A stretch of 39,689 nucleotides of DNA from Rhodococcus maanshanensis NBRC 100610 (GTDB lineage Bacteria; Actinomycetota; Actinomycetes; Mycobacteriales; Mycobacteriaceae): positions 1-39,689 of the forward strand of contig NZ_BCXA01000058.1 in assembly GCF_001894865.1 (NCBI RefSeq), in the 5' to 3' direction. This document shows, piece by piece, positions 14,545 through 25,775 of the stretch (its first letter is position 1; each line of letters starts with the position of its first letter). The notes beneath the pieces are model-generated. The model did not search any database and was not told where the DNA came from. It saw only the letters and a program-made list of their open reading frames with translations. The translations under genes were made by a program, and so were the position numbers.

Positions 14545-16599
14545 GTGGTCACGATCAGTCGACGGACTGTGCTCGCGGGTGCCGCGGCAAGCCCCATGCT
14601 CGCCGCCATCGGCGCGGGCACCGCCCCCGCCGCCACCCCATCCCCCGCCGGCCTGCGCCGCTCGCCGCAGGGCGCCGGACTCCGTGTCGGCGTCGGCATC
14701 TCGGACGTGACCGGCCCGGTGGCCGAGAACGGGATGATGGGCTACTCGAGTTTCGAGCAGAAGTCCCAGGGCCTGCACCAGCGCACCCGGGCCCGCGCGT
14801 ACGTGTTCGCCGACGCGGCCGACGCGCGCGTGGTCTACGTCTGCGTCGACACCTGCATGGTCTTCCAGTCCGTGCACGACGCCGTCCTCCGGCGCCTGCA
14901 CGATGCCTTCGGCGGCACGTACACCGAGCGCAACGTGATGCTGACCGCCGTGCACTCGCACGCGGCCTGCGGCGGCGCGTCGCACGACTACGCGTACAAC
15001 CTGGCGATCATGGGATTCCAGCAACAGGTCTTCGACTCGGAGGTCAACGGCATCGTCGAGGCGATCACCGCCGCGCACAAGACGCTCTCCCCCGGCTCCA
15101 TCGCCTACGGCCGCAGCGAGCTCACCGACGCCAGCGTCAACCGGTCGCGTGTCGCCTTCGACCGGAACCCGCAGCGCGACAAGGACTACTACCCGCTCGG
15201 CATCGACACGTCGATGCGAACCCTGCGGATCACCCAGGGCGGCAAGGACGTCGGCGCCATCAACTGGTTCGCCACCCATTGCGCCTCGCTGACCAACGAG
15301 AACTACCTCATCTCGGGCGACAACAAGGGCGCCGCGGCGTACTTCTGGGAGCACGACATCAAGGGTGTCCGCTACCTGGACGGCAGCCCGGAGTTCGTTG
15401 CGGCCTTCCCGCAGACCAACTCCGGTGACATGTCACCCAACCTGCACCTCGAGCCCGGCAAGGGCCCGACCGATGACGAGTTCGAGAACACCCGGATCAT
15501 CGGCGAGCGTCAGGTCGCGGCCGCCCGCAAGGCCTATGCCGACGCCGACCCGATGTCATCGACCACCATCGACAGCCGGGTGATGTACCTCGACATGGCC
15601 AACCAGGTCGTCGACGGGCGCTTCACCCCCGACGGCCAGCAGCGCCGCACCGCGCCCGCCTGCGTCGGCGCCGCGATGAGCGCGGGCAGCACCGAGGACG
15701 GCCCCGCGATCCCACTCTTCCCCGAGGGCGCCCGTAACCCGATGGTCGATGCGCTCGGCGGGATGAACGCCCCGGTCCCGAACTGGCTGGCCGACGCCCA
15801 GGCACCCAAGCTCGTCCTGGTCGCCGTCGGTCTGCTCCCACCGGACGGCTGGGTGCCCCACGTACTGAAGATCCAGATCATCCGGATCGGCGACCTCTAC
15901 GTGGTCGGCGGACCCGCCGAGTTCACGATCGTCTCCGGCCTCCGGATCCGCCGCACCGTGGCCGAGGAACTCGGCGTGCCGCTCGAGAACGTGATCTTCC
16001 AGGGGTACGCGAACTCCTACTCGAGCTACTGCACGACGCCGGAGGAGTACGAGGCCCAGCAGTACGAGGGCGGCTCGACCCTGTTCGGCCGCAACACCCT
16101 GCCTGCCTACCAGCAGGGCTACGCGCAGCTCGCGGTCGCGCTGCGCACCGGAGGCGAGGTCCCGCGCGGACCGGCGCCCCGCGACATGTCGGGGTTCCAG
16201 CCGAACTTCGTCGCGGGCGTCACCTTCGACGAACCCACGCCCGGACGCGCGTTCGGCGACGTCCTGGTCCAGCCGAAACCGCGGGCCGCGGCAGGCGAGC
16301 AGGTCGTCGTCGAGTTCGTCACCGGCCACCCGAAGAACAATCTCCGCCACGGCGCGACCTTCCTGGAGGTGCAGCGCCAGGAAGGCGGGCGCTGGATCCG
16401 GCATGCCGACGACGGCGACTGGTCCACCAAGTACCGCTGGCGCCGTGAGGGTTCGAACGCCTCGGTCGCCCGGATCACCTGGGACGTACCGAAGGGCACC
16501 CCCTCGGGCCGCTACCGCATCCAGCACTTCGGCGACCAGAAGGCCCGCGACGGCAAGATCTCCGAGTTCACCGGCACCTCCGCGGAGTTCACCGTCTGA
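14545..16599 (+). CDS. Tat-exported neutral ceramidase
   Basis: 684 residues from GTG 14545, chosen because AAAGGA lies five bases upstream and a twin-arginine signal follows (SRRTVLAGAAASPMLAAIG). Matches to Pseudomonas and mammalian neutral ceramidase are clear: HSHAACGG for the first zinc histidines, NWFATHCASL for the next, the nucleophile region QTNSGDMSPNL, GGPAEFTIVSG for the zinc glutamate, and GYANSYSSYCTTPEEYEAQQYEGGSTLFG for the zinc tyrosine. A C-terminal immunoglobulin-like domain starts near residue 545. The enzyme splits ceramide into fatty acid and sphingosine outside the cell. Actinobacteria rarely make sphingolipids, so host or environmental ceramide is the likely substrate. 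It is ended by a strong hairpin. Confidence 0.9.
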   Translation: MVTISRRTVLAGAAASPMLAAIGAGTAPAATPSPAGLRRSPQGAGLRVGVGISDVTGPVAENGMMGYSSFEQKSQGLHQRTRARAYVFADAADARVVYVCVDTCMVFQSVHDAVLRRLHDAFGGTYTERNVMLTAVHSHAACGGASHDYAYNLAIMGFQQQVFDSEVNGIVEAITAAHKTLSPGSIAYGRSELTDASVNRSRVAFDRNPQRDKDYYPLGIDTSMRTLRITQGGKDVGAINWFATHCASLTNENYLISGDNKGAAAYFWEHDIKGVRYLDGSPEFVAAFPQTNSGDMSPNLHLEPGKGPTDDEFENTRIIGERQVAAARKAYADADPMSSTTIDSRVMYLDMANQVVDGRFTPDGQQRRTAPACVGAAMSAGSTEDGPAIPLFPEGARNPMVDALGGMNAPVPNWLADAQAPKLVLVAVGLLPPDGWVPHVLKIQIIRIGDLYVVGGPAEFTIVSGLRIRRTVAEELGVPLENVIFQGYANSYSSYCTTPEEYEAQQYEGGSTLFGRNTLPAYQQGYAQLAVALRTGGEVPRGPAPRDMSGFQPNFVAGVTFDEPTPGRAFGDVLVQPKPRAAAGEQVVVEFVTGHPKNNLRHGATFLEVQRQEGGRWIRHADDGDWSTKYRWRREGSNASVARITWDVPKGTPSGRYRIQHFGDQKARDGKISEFTGTSAEFTV

Positions 16600-16600
16600 C

Positions 16601-16640
16601 ACGCTCTCGCCCGCCTCGAAGCCGAGGCGGGCGAGAGCGT
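16601..16640. terminator. Bidirectional hairpin between ceramidase and the exported protein
   Basis: An 18-base perfect stem (16601-16618 with 16623-16640) around the loop AAGC starts two bases after the ceramidase stop. It can serve the ceramidase gene on the plus strand and the convergent gene ending at 16670. Confidence 0.88.
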
Positions 16641-16669
16641 CTGCGGGTCCGACACGAGACCCTGCGCGA

Positions 16670-17524
16670 TCAGCCCGCGGGGATGACGAAGGTGTCGTTG
16701 ACGAAGCGCTCCGCGCGACCGGAGAAGGCGACGCCGTTCGCGCTGTCCCCGCCGAGAATCCGGTGCACCGCGGTGCCCTCCGGAGCAGTCACGGTCCCCA
16801 CGCCCGCCGCGGGGCGGTCGATCGTCATGTTCGCGTTCGTGGTGACCACGTAGCGGCCCTGCGCATCCCGCGTCCACAACTTGTACACGACTCCCGGGTT
16901 CGGTACCCGCACGTCGTCGGGAAGCAGTGACGGCGTCAACTGTGCCGTGGCCGCGGTCGGCGCGAGTTCACCGCCTGCCGTCGCCGAGGCGATCCGGCCG
17001 AGCTGATCGGGCGCGCCGAGGTCGAGGGTGATGCCTACGAGCTCACTGCGATAGCCGAGCCCCGACTTGAACTCGGACAGCAACTCGTTCGTGTCCAACT
17101 GCGAGATCATGTAGATGTTCTCGGCGACGGCCTCACCCAGGCGCGGCGACGCGATCGGCCGCGGCGGCTCGACCGACAGCGCGGCTTCGGACAGGTGGAA
17201 CCGGCCGATCTCGGTTCCGTTCACGTCCGCACCCGCGCAGGTCGAGGTCTCGACCAGCATCGTGGGCATCGCGGCGAGGGCGAATCCGGCCGGGAGCACC
17301 GCCCGTGCCCTCTCGGCCTGCCCCTGGTCGAGCGGGATCGTGACACCCAGGTTGGCACATGACCGTGCCTCCACGACCCCGACGTGCGTCGCACCCGGTG
17401 CGGCCGGATCGGCACCGGCGGGTGCGACGAGGATCACGGGAAGGGCGAGCGCACCCATCGCACCCAACGCCAACGCCTGTCGTCGTCCACGGGACACGTG
17501 CACCGCGTTCCGCCTCTCTGTCAT
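16670..17524 (-). CDS. Unknown exported protein
   Basis: 284 residues from ATG 17524 with AGGG five bases upstream. A classical signal peptide is seen: basic MTERRNAVHVSRGRR, hydrophobic QALALGAMGALALPVILVAPAG, and an AGA-DP cleavage site near residue 38. Two cysteines (in ARSCANLGV and STCAGAD) could form a disulfide in the mature protein. I do not recognise the family. The stretch IPLDQGQAERARAVLPAGFALA...MPTMLVETS faintly recalls acetoacetate-decarboxylase-like proteins, but this is not strong enough for a call. A decayed copy of the hsaB 3' end lies 13 bases upstream of its start. Confidence 0.8.
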   Translation of the reverse strand: MTERRNAVHVSRGRRQALALGAMGALALPVILVAPAGADPAAPGATHVGVVEARSCANLGVTIPLDQGQAERARAVLPAGFALAAMPTMLVETSTCAGADVNGTEIGRFHLSEAALSVEPPRPIASPRLGEAVAENIYMISQLDTNELLSEFKSGLGYRSELVGITLDLGAPDQLGRIASATAGGELAPTAATAQLTPSLLPDDVRVPNPGVVYKLWTRDAQGRYVVTTNANMTIDRPAAGVGTVTAPEGTAVHRILGGDSANGVAFSGRAERFVNDTFVIPAG

Positions 17525-17536
17525 GAGAACCCTGCG

Positions 17537-17589
17537 GCCAGGTGTCCTCGGTGGTTGCCGTCGCCGAACGCCTCGAGGTCGTCCCGCCA
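17537..17589 (-). pseudogene. Remnant duplicate of the hsaB 3' end
   Basis: This stretch matches 17673-17724, the last codons of hsaB (WRDDLEAF...TTEDTW). Identical runs of 19 and 18 bases flank a 9/10-base divergent middle, which introduces a frameshift. Only the C-terminal tail is left. It lies downstream of hsaB beyond the hairpin at 17614-17653. It looks like the scar of a tandem duplication or of a lost second flavin reductase gene. Confidence 0.8.
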
Positions 17590-17613
17590 CTTCGCCTGCT
17601 GGATGGCTGTGGA

Positions 17614-17653
17614 CGACTGAAGGGCACCTCCCCTCAGAGGTGCCCTTCAGTCG
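17614..17653. terminator. Hairpin terminator downstream of hsaB
   Basis: CGACTGAAGGGCACCTC (17614-17630) pairs with 17637-17653 across a six-base loop; TTTT follows on the plus strand. It ends the hsaADCB operon and separates hsaB from its remnant copy. Confidence 0.85.
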
Positions 17654-17667
17654 TTTTCAGTTGTGCC

Positions 17668-18248
17668 CTACAGCCAGGTGTCCTCGGTGGTCGCGGTGAG
17701 GAACGCCTCGAGGTCGTCGCGCCAGGGCGCGGGGACCGTCTTGTCGGGCTCGATACCGGTGTACTGCCCACGGTAGAACAGCAGTGGACGCTCGGTCTTG
17801 ATCTCACTCATCGAGTGCACCCGGCCGAACACCACGAAGTGGTCACCACCGTCGTGCACGGTCTCCACCGTGCAGTCGATGTGTGCCAGCGATTTGTCGA
17901 TGATCGGAGAACCGAGAGGCGATGCCTCCCATCCGATCCCGGCGAACTTGTCCGGTTCCCGAGAACCGAACCGGGCGCACACCGACTGCTGCTCCTCCGC
18001 GAGCACGTTGACGCAGAACTTGCCACTGCGCTCGATCGCCGCCCAGGACCGCGACGCCTTGGTCGGGCAGAACAGCACCAGCGGCGGATCCAGCGACAGC
18101 GCCGCGAACGACTGGCACGCGAAGCCGACCGGCTCGCCGTCGTCGACCGTGGTGATGATCGTGACGCCGGTGCAGAACTGACCGAGCACGGTACGGAACT
18201 GACGCGGATCGATCTCCGCGCCAGTCGTCGACTCCTGAGGCGCCGTCA

Positions 18249-18249
<1 letters not shown>
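17668..18249 (-). CDS. hsaB: HsaB, flavin reductase of the 3-HSA hydroxylase
   Basis: 193 residues from GTG 18249, sharing one base with the hsaC stop (TAGTG). It belongs to the short flavin:NADH reductases of two-component monooxygenases: DPRQFRTVLGQFCTGVTIITTVDDGEPVGFACQSFAALSLDPPLVLFCP at the N-terminus and HFVVFGRVHSMS later. It supplies reduced flavin to HsaA, which hydroxylates 3-HSA to the catechol 3,4-DHSA. Gene order hsaA-D-C-B equals Rv3570c-Rv3567c. Upstream in-frame codons ([11 protein letters not shown]) overlap hsaC and are less likely to be translated. Confidence 0.94.
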
Positions 18250-21213
<2,964 letters not shown>

Positions 21214-21265
21214 TGGTCACTCCCTCATGTGTCGTGCGTCTCGGTGCTTCACTTTCACCTGAGAC

Positions 21266-21279
21266 TAGAACACGTTCCC
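21266..21279. promoter_or_regulatory. KstR-type box upstream of hsaA
   Basis: TAGAACACGTTCCC matches TNNAACNNGTTNNA except for the last base. It lies 53 bases upstream of the hsaA GTG, suggesting KstR control of the hsaADCB operon. Confidence 0.68.
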
Positions 21280-21368
21280 ATTCGTGTCGAGCAGAATGGG
21301 TTCCACTGGGACGAAAGTCCCTGACTGCGACTACTAGCGCGAATATCTGGCAAAACTGGCACAAGTTC

Positions 21369-21382
21369 TATAACGTGTTCTA
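21369..21382. promoter_or_regulatory. KstR-type box upstream of kshA
   Basis: TATAACGTGTTCTA is a full match to TNNAACNNGTTNNA, 31 bases before the kshA start. Its TATAAC may also be the -10 element. The 17-mer TTCTATAACGTGTTCTA around it is identical to the one in front of kstD. Confidence 0.88.
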
Positions 21383-21413
21383 GTACAAGAACGAAGGGAT
21401 GTGAGGGGCAGAG

Positions 21414-22595
21414 ATGACGCAGACAAGCGGCGCATCCGGCAAGGGCATTCGCGAGATCGACGTCGGTGCCAACCCGACGCGATTCGCCCGCGGGTGGCAT
21501 TGCATCGGCCTGGAGAGCGAGTTCCTGGACGGCAAGCCGCACGCGGTCGAGGCGTTCGGCACCAAGCTCGTCGTCTTTGCCGACAGCCAGAACAAGCTGC
21601 AGGTGCTCGACGCGTATTGCCGGCACATGGGCGGCGACCTGAGCCAGGGCAGCATCAAGGGCGATTCCGTCGCCTGCCCGTTCCACGACTGGCGCTGGGG
21701 CGGTAACGGCAAGTGCACGGGCATCCCCTACGCCCGCCGCGTCCCGCCGTTGGCGCGCACCCGCAAGTGGATCACGCTGCAGGAGAACAAGCAGCTGTTC
21801 ATCTGGAACGACCCGGAGGGCAACCCGCCGCCGGAGGACGTGACGATCCCGCGCCTGCCCGAGGTGTTCACCGACGAGTGGACCGACTGGCGCTGGAACC
21901 GGATCCTCGTCGAGGGCTCGAACTGCCGCGAGATCGTCGACAACGTGGTGGACATGGCGCACTTCTTCTACGTCCACTTCGGGTTCCCGAAGTACTTCAA
22001 GAACGTCTTCGAGGGCCACGTCGCCACCCAGTACCTGCAGAACCACGGCCGACCGGACGTGCAGAGCATGGGCACCCAGTACGGCGAGTCCGTGCTGGAC
22101 TCGGAGGCGTCGTACTTCGGCCCGTCGTACATGATCAACTGGCTGCACAACGACTACAGCGGGTACAAGGCAGAGAGCATCCTGATCAACTGCCACTACC
22201 CGGTCACGCAGGACTCGTTCGTGCTGATGTACGGCGTGAGCGTGCAGAAGCCCAAGGGCCTGGACGAAGCCACCACGGAGAAGATCTCGCGCAAGTTCAC
22301 CGAGGGCGTGACGATGGGCTTCGAGCAGGACGTCGCGATCTGGAAGAGCAAGAGCAAGATCGACAACCCGCTGCTCTGCGAGGAGGACGGCCCCGTCTAC
22401 CAGCTGCGCCGCTGGTACGAGCAGTTCTATGTCGATGTCGCCGACGTCGAGGAAAAGATGACGCAGCGCTTCGAGTTCGAGATCGACACCACCAAGGCCG
22501 TAGAGGCCTGGCAGCGTGAGGTCGACGAGAACCTGGCCCGTCAGGCCGAGGAGAAGGCGGCGGCGCAGGCCGCCGACAACAAGACGGGAGTGTGA
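21414..22595 (+). CDS. kshA: KshA, oxygenase of 3-ketosteroid 9-alpha-hydroxylase
   Basis: 393 residues from ATG 21414. Rieske ligands are Cys69 and His71 (YCRHMGGDL), Cys88 and His91 (CPFHDW). The mononuclear iron ligands are His183 and His188 (DMAHFFYVHFG) and Asp306 (FEQDVAIW). It adds the 9-alpha hydroxyl to 1,4-androstadienedione or C22-CoA ring systems; with KstD's 1,2-desaturation this opens ring B. The alanine/glutamate-rich tail after residue 370 is the usual KshA end. Its reductase KshB is not in the window. It is followed after one base by a small Cys-rich gene. Confidence 0.96.
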   Translation: MTQTSGASGKGIREIDVGANPTRFARGWHCIGLESEFLDGKPHAVEAFGTKLVVFADSQNKLQVLDAYCRHMGGDLSQGSIKGDSVACPFHDWRWGGNGKCTGIPYARRVPPLARTRKWITLQENKQLFIWNDPEGNPPPEDVTIPRLPEVFTDEWTDWRWNRILVEGSNCREIVDNVVDMAHFFYVHFGFPKYFKNVFEGHVATQYLQNHGRPDVQSMGTQYGESVLDSEASYFGPSYMINWLHNDYSGYKAESILINCHYPVTQDSFVLMYGVSVQKPKGLDEATTEKISRKFTEGVTMGFEQDVAIWKSKSKIDNPLLCEEDGPVYQLRRWYEQFYVDVADVEEKMTQRFEFEIDTTKAVEAWQREVDENLARQAEEKAAAQAADNKTGV

Positions 22596-22596
22596 G

Positions 22597-22929
22597 ATGA
22601 CCTCGACCTGGGCCAAGGCCCCTGACTTCGCCGACAGCCCGGCCCGGGTCGAGGCCGTCCGCGCACAGACCGCCGTCGACCTGCAGACGTACCTCGAGGA
22701 CGGCCTGCAGGAGGTGGAGTGCCGCGCCTGCGGCACCTGCGTCCTCGTTCGAAAGAACAGCTTCAAGCACACCAGCATCCAGTGGCAGGCCGACCCGGCG
22801 CAGGTGTGCCCGGAATTCACCAGCTCCGGTGGGCGAACCGGGTCTCAGCAGACCTGTCCACGACTGCTGAACAGCATCAACCACGCCGTCATGGAGGGCA
22901 TCCTCGAGGTGCGCGACACCGACGCGTAG
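22597..22929 (+). CDS. Small Cys-rich conserved protein paired with kshA (Rv3527-like position)
   Basis: 110 residues from ATG 22597, one base after the kshA stop. Five cysteines are present: Cys42, Cys45, Cys48 (ECRACGTCVL), Cys71 (VCPEF) and Cys87 (TCPRL). CxxCxxC plus two more suggests a zinc or iron-sulfur site, but the fourth-ligand spacing of a bacterial ferredoxin is absent. The rest is hydrophilic, with no signal peptide or membrane segment. M. tuberculosis Rv3527 occupies the same place after kshA (Rv3526) and is also uncharacterised. Translational coupling suggests a role with KshA. Function unknown. Confidence 0.78.
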   Translation: MTSTWAKAPDFADSPARVEAVRAQTAVDLQTYLEDGLQEVECRACGTCVLVRKNSFKHTSIQWQADPAQVCPEFTSSGGRTGSQQTCPRLLNSINHAVMEGILEVRDTDA

Positions 22930-22940
22930 CGAACACCCGA

Positions 22941-22992
22941 ATACGAGAAGGGGCGCGCATCCATCCATCCGGATGCGCGCCCCTTCTCGTAT
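22941..22992. terminator. Bidirectional terminator between the kshA unit and hsaF
   Basis: A perfect 22-base stem (22941-22962 with 22971-22992) surrounds an eight-base loop, ATCCATCC. It lies between the convergent small gene and hsaF, beginning 12 bases after one stop and ending 4 bases before the other. Confidence 0.93.
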
Positions 22993-22996
22993 CTGT

Positions 22997-24049
22997 CTAG
23001 CGGGCTGCGGCTTCCCGCTGCAGCTCGAGGGCGATGTCGATCAGCTGGTCTTCCTGACCGCCGACCAGCTTCCGCTTGCCCGCGCGCACCAGCAGCTCGG
23101 CGGCGGAGACGTCGTACCGCTCGGCCTGACGCTCCGCGTGCTTGAGGAAGCTGGAGTAGACCCCCGCGTAACCCATCATCAGGGCCTGCCGGTCGAGCAG
23201 GCACTCGGCGGGCATCGTCGGGCGCACCACGTCCTCCGCGGCGTCGGCGATCGCGAAGAAGTCGATGCCCGTCTTGACGCCGATCTTGTCGCAGACACCG
23301 ACGAACGCCTCGACCGGCGCGTTGCCCGCGCCCGCACCGAAGCGGCGGGTGCTGCCATCGATCTGCTTGGCGCCCGCGCGCACCGCGGCGATCGAGTTCG
23401 CCACGCCGAGACCGAGGTTCTCGTGGCCGTGGAAACCGACCTGGGCGTCGTTGCCGAGCTCGGACACCAGCGCCTCGATGCGCTCGGACACCTGCTCCAG
23501 CACGAGCGCGCCCGCGGAGTCGACCACGTACACGCACTGGCAGCCGGCATCGGCCATGATCCGGGCCTGCTGCGCGAGCTTCTCCGGGCTCGTCGAGTGC
23601 GCCATCATCAGGAAGCCGACGGTCTCGAGACCACGCTCGCGGGCCAATCCGAAGTGCTGAATCGAGACGTCGGCCTCGGTGCAGTGCGTGGCGATGCGGC
23701 AGATCGAGGCCCCGTTGCCCTGGGCCTCGATGATGTCCTCCTTGATGCCGAGGCCGGGCAGCATCAGGAAGGCGATCTTCGCCTGCTGCGCCGTGTCCAC
23801 CGCGATCTTGATCAGTTCCTGCTCGGGGGTCTTGGAGAAGCCGTAGTTGAACGAGGACCCGCCGAGTCCGTCTCCGTGGGTGACCTCGATGACCGGCACA
23901 CCGGACGCATCGAGTGCGCCGACGATCGCCCGCACCTCGTCCCCGGTGAACTGGTGCCGCTTGTGGTGCGAGCCGTCGCGCAGCGAGGTGTCGGTGACCC
24001 GGACGTCCCACGCCGGATCGAAATGAACTGTGCCGTCAATGAGTGCCAT
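22997..24049 (-). CDS. hsaF: HsaF, 4-hydroxy-2-oxoacid aldolase
   Basis: 350 residues from ATG 24049; GTG 24058, overlapping the hsaG stop, is an in-frame alternative adding three residues. It is a metal-dependent DmpG-type aldolase: [20 protein letters not shown] carries the Arg and Asp of the active site, [12 protein letters not shown] the metal histidines, and the C-terminal helical communication domain ([27 protein letters not shown]) contacts the dehydrogenase. It cleaves 4-hydroxy-2-oxohexanoate to pyruvate and propanal. It forms a channelling complex with HsaG, encoded next to it. Equivalent to Rv3534c. Confidence 0.95.
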   Translation of the reverse strand: MALIDGTVHFDPAWDVRVTDTSLRDGSHHKRHQFTGDEVRAIVGALDASGVPVIEVTHGDGLGGSSFNYGFSKTPEQELIKIAVDTAQQAKIAFLMLPGLGIKEDIIEAQGNGASICRIATHCTEADVSIQHFGLARERGLETVGFLMMAHSTSPEKLAQQARIMADAGCQCVYVVDSAGALVLEQVSERIEALVSELGNDAQVGFHGHENLGLGVANSIAAVRAGAKQIDGSTRRFGAGAGNAPVEAFVGVCDKIGVKTGIDFFAIADAAEDVVRPTMPAECLLDRQALMMGYAGVYSSFLKHAERQAERYDVSAAELLVRAGKRKLVGGQEDQLIDIALELQREAAAR

Positions 24050-24054
24050 TGTGC

Positions 24055-24957
24055 TCACGCCTTCACGGTGAGGAGCTTCTGGGCGATCTCCTCGCCCACC
24101 TTGGTTGCCGCCGCCGTCATGATGTCGAGGTTGCCCGCGTACGGCGGCAGGAAGTCCCCCGCACCCTCGACCTCGACGAAGGTCGTGACGGTCGCATGGC
24201 CGCCCGACACCACGCTCGGCTCGTTGAACTGGGGCTCGTTGAGCAGACGGTATCCGGGCACGTACTCCTGGATGTCCGCCACCACACGGTGGATGGAGTC
24301 GGTGATCGCCGCCCGGTCCGCGTCCTCGGGGATGGCACAGAAGATGGTGTCGCGCATGATCATCGGCGGATCGGCCGGGTTCAGGATGATGATCGCCTTG
24401 CCCTTGCGGGCGCCGCCGATGACCTCGATGCCGCGGCTGGTGGTCTTGGTGAACTCGTCGATGTTGGCGCGGGTGCCCGGTCCGGCGGAGACCGACGCCA
24501 CGGACGCGACGATCTCGGCGTAGGGCACGTCGACCACGCGGGAGACCGCGTACACGATCGGGATGGTCGCCTGGCCGCCGCAGGTGATCATGTTGACGTT
24601 CGGTGCGTCGAGGTGCTCGCGCAGGTTGGCGGGCGGAACGACCGCGGGGCCGATGGCCGCGGGGGTGAGATCGACCGCGCGGATACCCGCCGCCGCGTAC
24701 CGCGGCGCGGCGTCGCGGTGCACGTAGGCCGAGGTCGCCTCGAACACCAGATCCGGTTTCTCGGGCTGGTCCAGGAGCCAGTCGACCCCCTCCGCGGAGG
24801 TCGCGAGACCCATCTTGCGGGCCCGCGCCAGACCCTCGCTCTCGGGATCGATGCCGATCATCCAGCGCGGTTCGAGCCACTCGGAGCGCTGCAGTTTGTA
24901 GAGCAGATCGGTGCTGATGTTTCCCGACCCGACGATCGCCACGCTTGCCTTGGTCAT
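24055..24957 (-). CDS. hsaG: HsaG, acylating propanal/acetaldehyde dehydrogenase
   Basis: 300 residues from ATG 24957. The NAD-binding motif GSGNIS is at 10-15 and the thioester-forming Cys126 is in [28 protein letters not shown] and the C-terminal [16 protein letters not shown] are typical of the DmpF family. It oxidises propanal from HsaF to propionyl-CoA. It sits between hsaE (10-base gap) and hsaF (stop overlapping the possible GTG). Equivalent to Rv3535c. Confidence 0.95.
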   Translation of the reverse strand: MTKASVAIVGSGNISTDLLYKLQRSEWLEPRWMIGIDPESEGLARARKMGLATSAEGVDWLLDQPEKPDLVFEATSAYVHRDAAPRYAAAGIRAVDLTPAAIGPAVVPPANLREHLDAPNVNMITCGGQATIPIVYAVSRVVDVPYAEIVASVASVSAGPGTRANIDEFTKTTSRGIEVIGGARKGKAIIILNPADPPMIMRDTIFCAIPEDADRAAITDSIHRVVADIQEYVPGYRLLNEPQFNEPSVVSGGHATVTTFVEVEGAGDFLPPYAGNLDIMTAAATKVGEEIAQKLLTVKA

Positions 24958-24966
24958 GGATGTCTC

Positions 24967-25755
24967 CTACTTGAACTGTAGAGAAACGGAACCGAGCCCG
25001 CTGAACTCGGCGTGAAACCTGTCTCCTGCGCTGACGTCGATTGCCCGGGTGCACGAACCCGGGAGCACGATGTCGCCCGCCTTCACTTGCACCCCGAAGC
25101 CCTCGACCTCCTGAGCGAGCCAGGCCACGCCCGCCGCCGGGTTACCGAGGACGGCATCGCTGCGTCCCTCCGCGACCACCTCGTCGTTGCGCAGGAGGGT
25201 GGCCTCGATGGCGGTGAGGTCGATGTCGCCGGGCCGGACACGCTGGGCGCCGATCGCGTGGCCCGCATACGAGGCGTTGTCCGCGATGGTGTCGCAGATG
25301 CCGATCTTCCATTCCTTGATCCGGGTGTCGATCAACTCGATGGACGGCACCACGAACTCGGTCGCGGCGATCACGTCATCGACGGTGCACCCCGCTCCTG
25401 GCAGATCCGATCCGAGGATGAAGGCGACCTCGACCTCCACACGCGGCAACAGGAAGCGCGAGGTGTCCACCGGCTCACCCTCGCGCAGTTCCCTGTCGTC
25501 GAACAGGTGGCCGTAGTCGGGCTCGTCGACGCCCATCATCTCCCGCATCGCCGCTGCGGTCAGACCGACCTTGTGCCCGACCACGCGGGCACCCTCCGCC
25601 ACCCGACGGCGGATGTTGATCAGCTGGATCTCGTAGGCGTCGACGACGTCCAGGTCCGGGTACTGCGCCGACAACGGATCGATCGCTACTCGCCCCTTTT
25701 CCGCAGTATCGAGACGATCCGCTAGCTGGGTGCGCATCTCGGACGAGAGCATCAT
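24967..25755 (-). CDS. hsaE: HsaE, 2-hydroxy-dienoate hydratase
   Basis: 262 residues. Two consecutive ATG codons occur (25755 and 25752); AAAGGAA upstream gives better spacing to the second. It belongs to the fumarylacetoacetate-hydrolase-like hydratases: [30 protein letters not shown], the metal ligands in [12 protein letters not shown], and the C-terminal [32 protein letters not shown]. It hydrates 2-hydroxyhexa-2,4-dienoate from HsaD to the HsaF substrate. It comes 20 bases after the flavoprotein gene, so the four genes probably form one operon. Equivalent to Rv3536c. Confidence 0.95.
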   Translation of the reverse strand: MMLSSEMRTQLADRLDTAEKGRVAIDPLSAQYPDLDVVDAYEIQLINIRRRVAEGARVVGHKVGLTAAAMREMMGVDEPDYGHLFDDRELREGEPVDTSRFLLPRVEVEVAFILGSDLPGAGCTVDDVIAATEFVVPSIELIDTRIKEWKIGICDTIADNASYAGHAIGAQRVRPGDIDLTAIEATLLRNDEVVAEGRSDAVLGNPAAGVAWLAQEVEGFGVQVKAGDIVLPGSCTRAIDVSAGDRFHAEFSGLGSVSLQFK

Positions 25756-25775
25756 CGATTCCTTTCGTCAGTACC

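Noticed and set aside
22941-22992. Hairpin read as an attachment site or small RNA
   Set aside because: A 22-base stem between two convergent stops is better explained as a bidirectional terminator.
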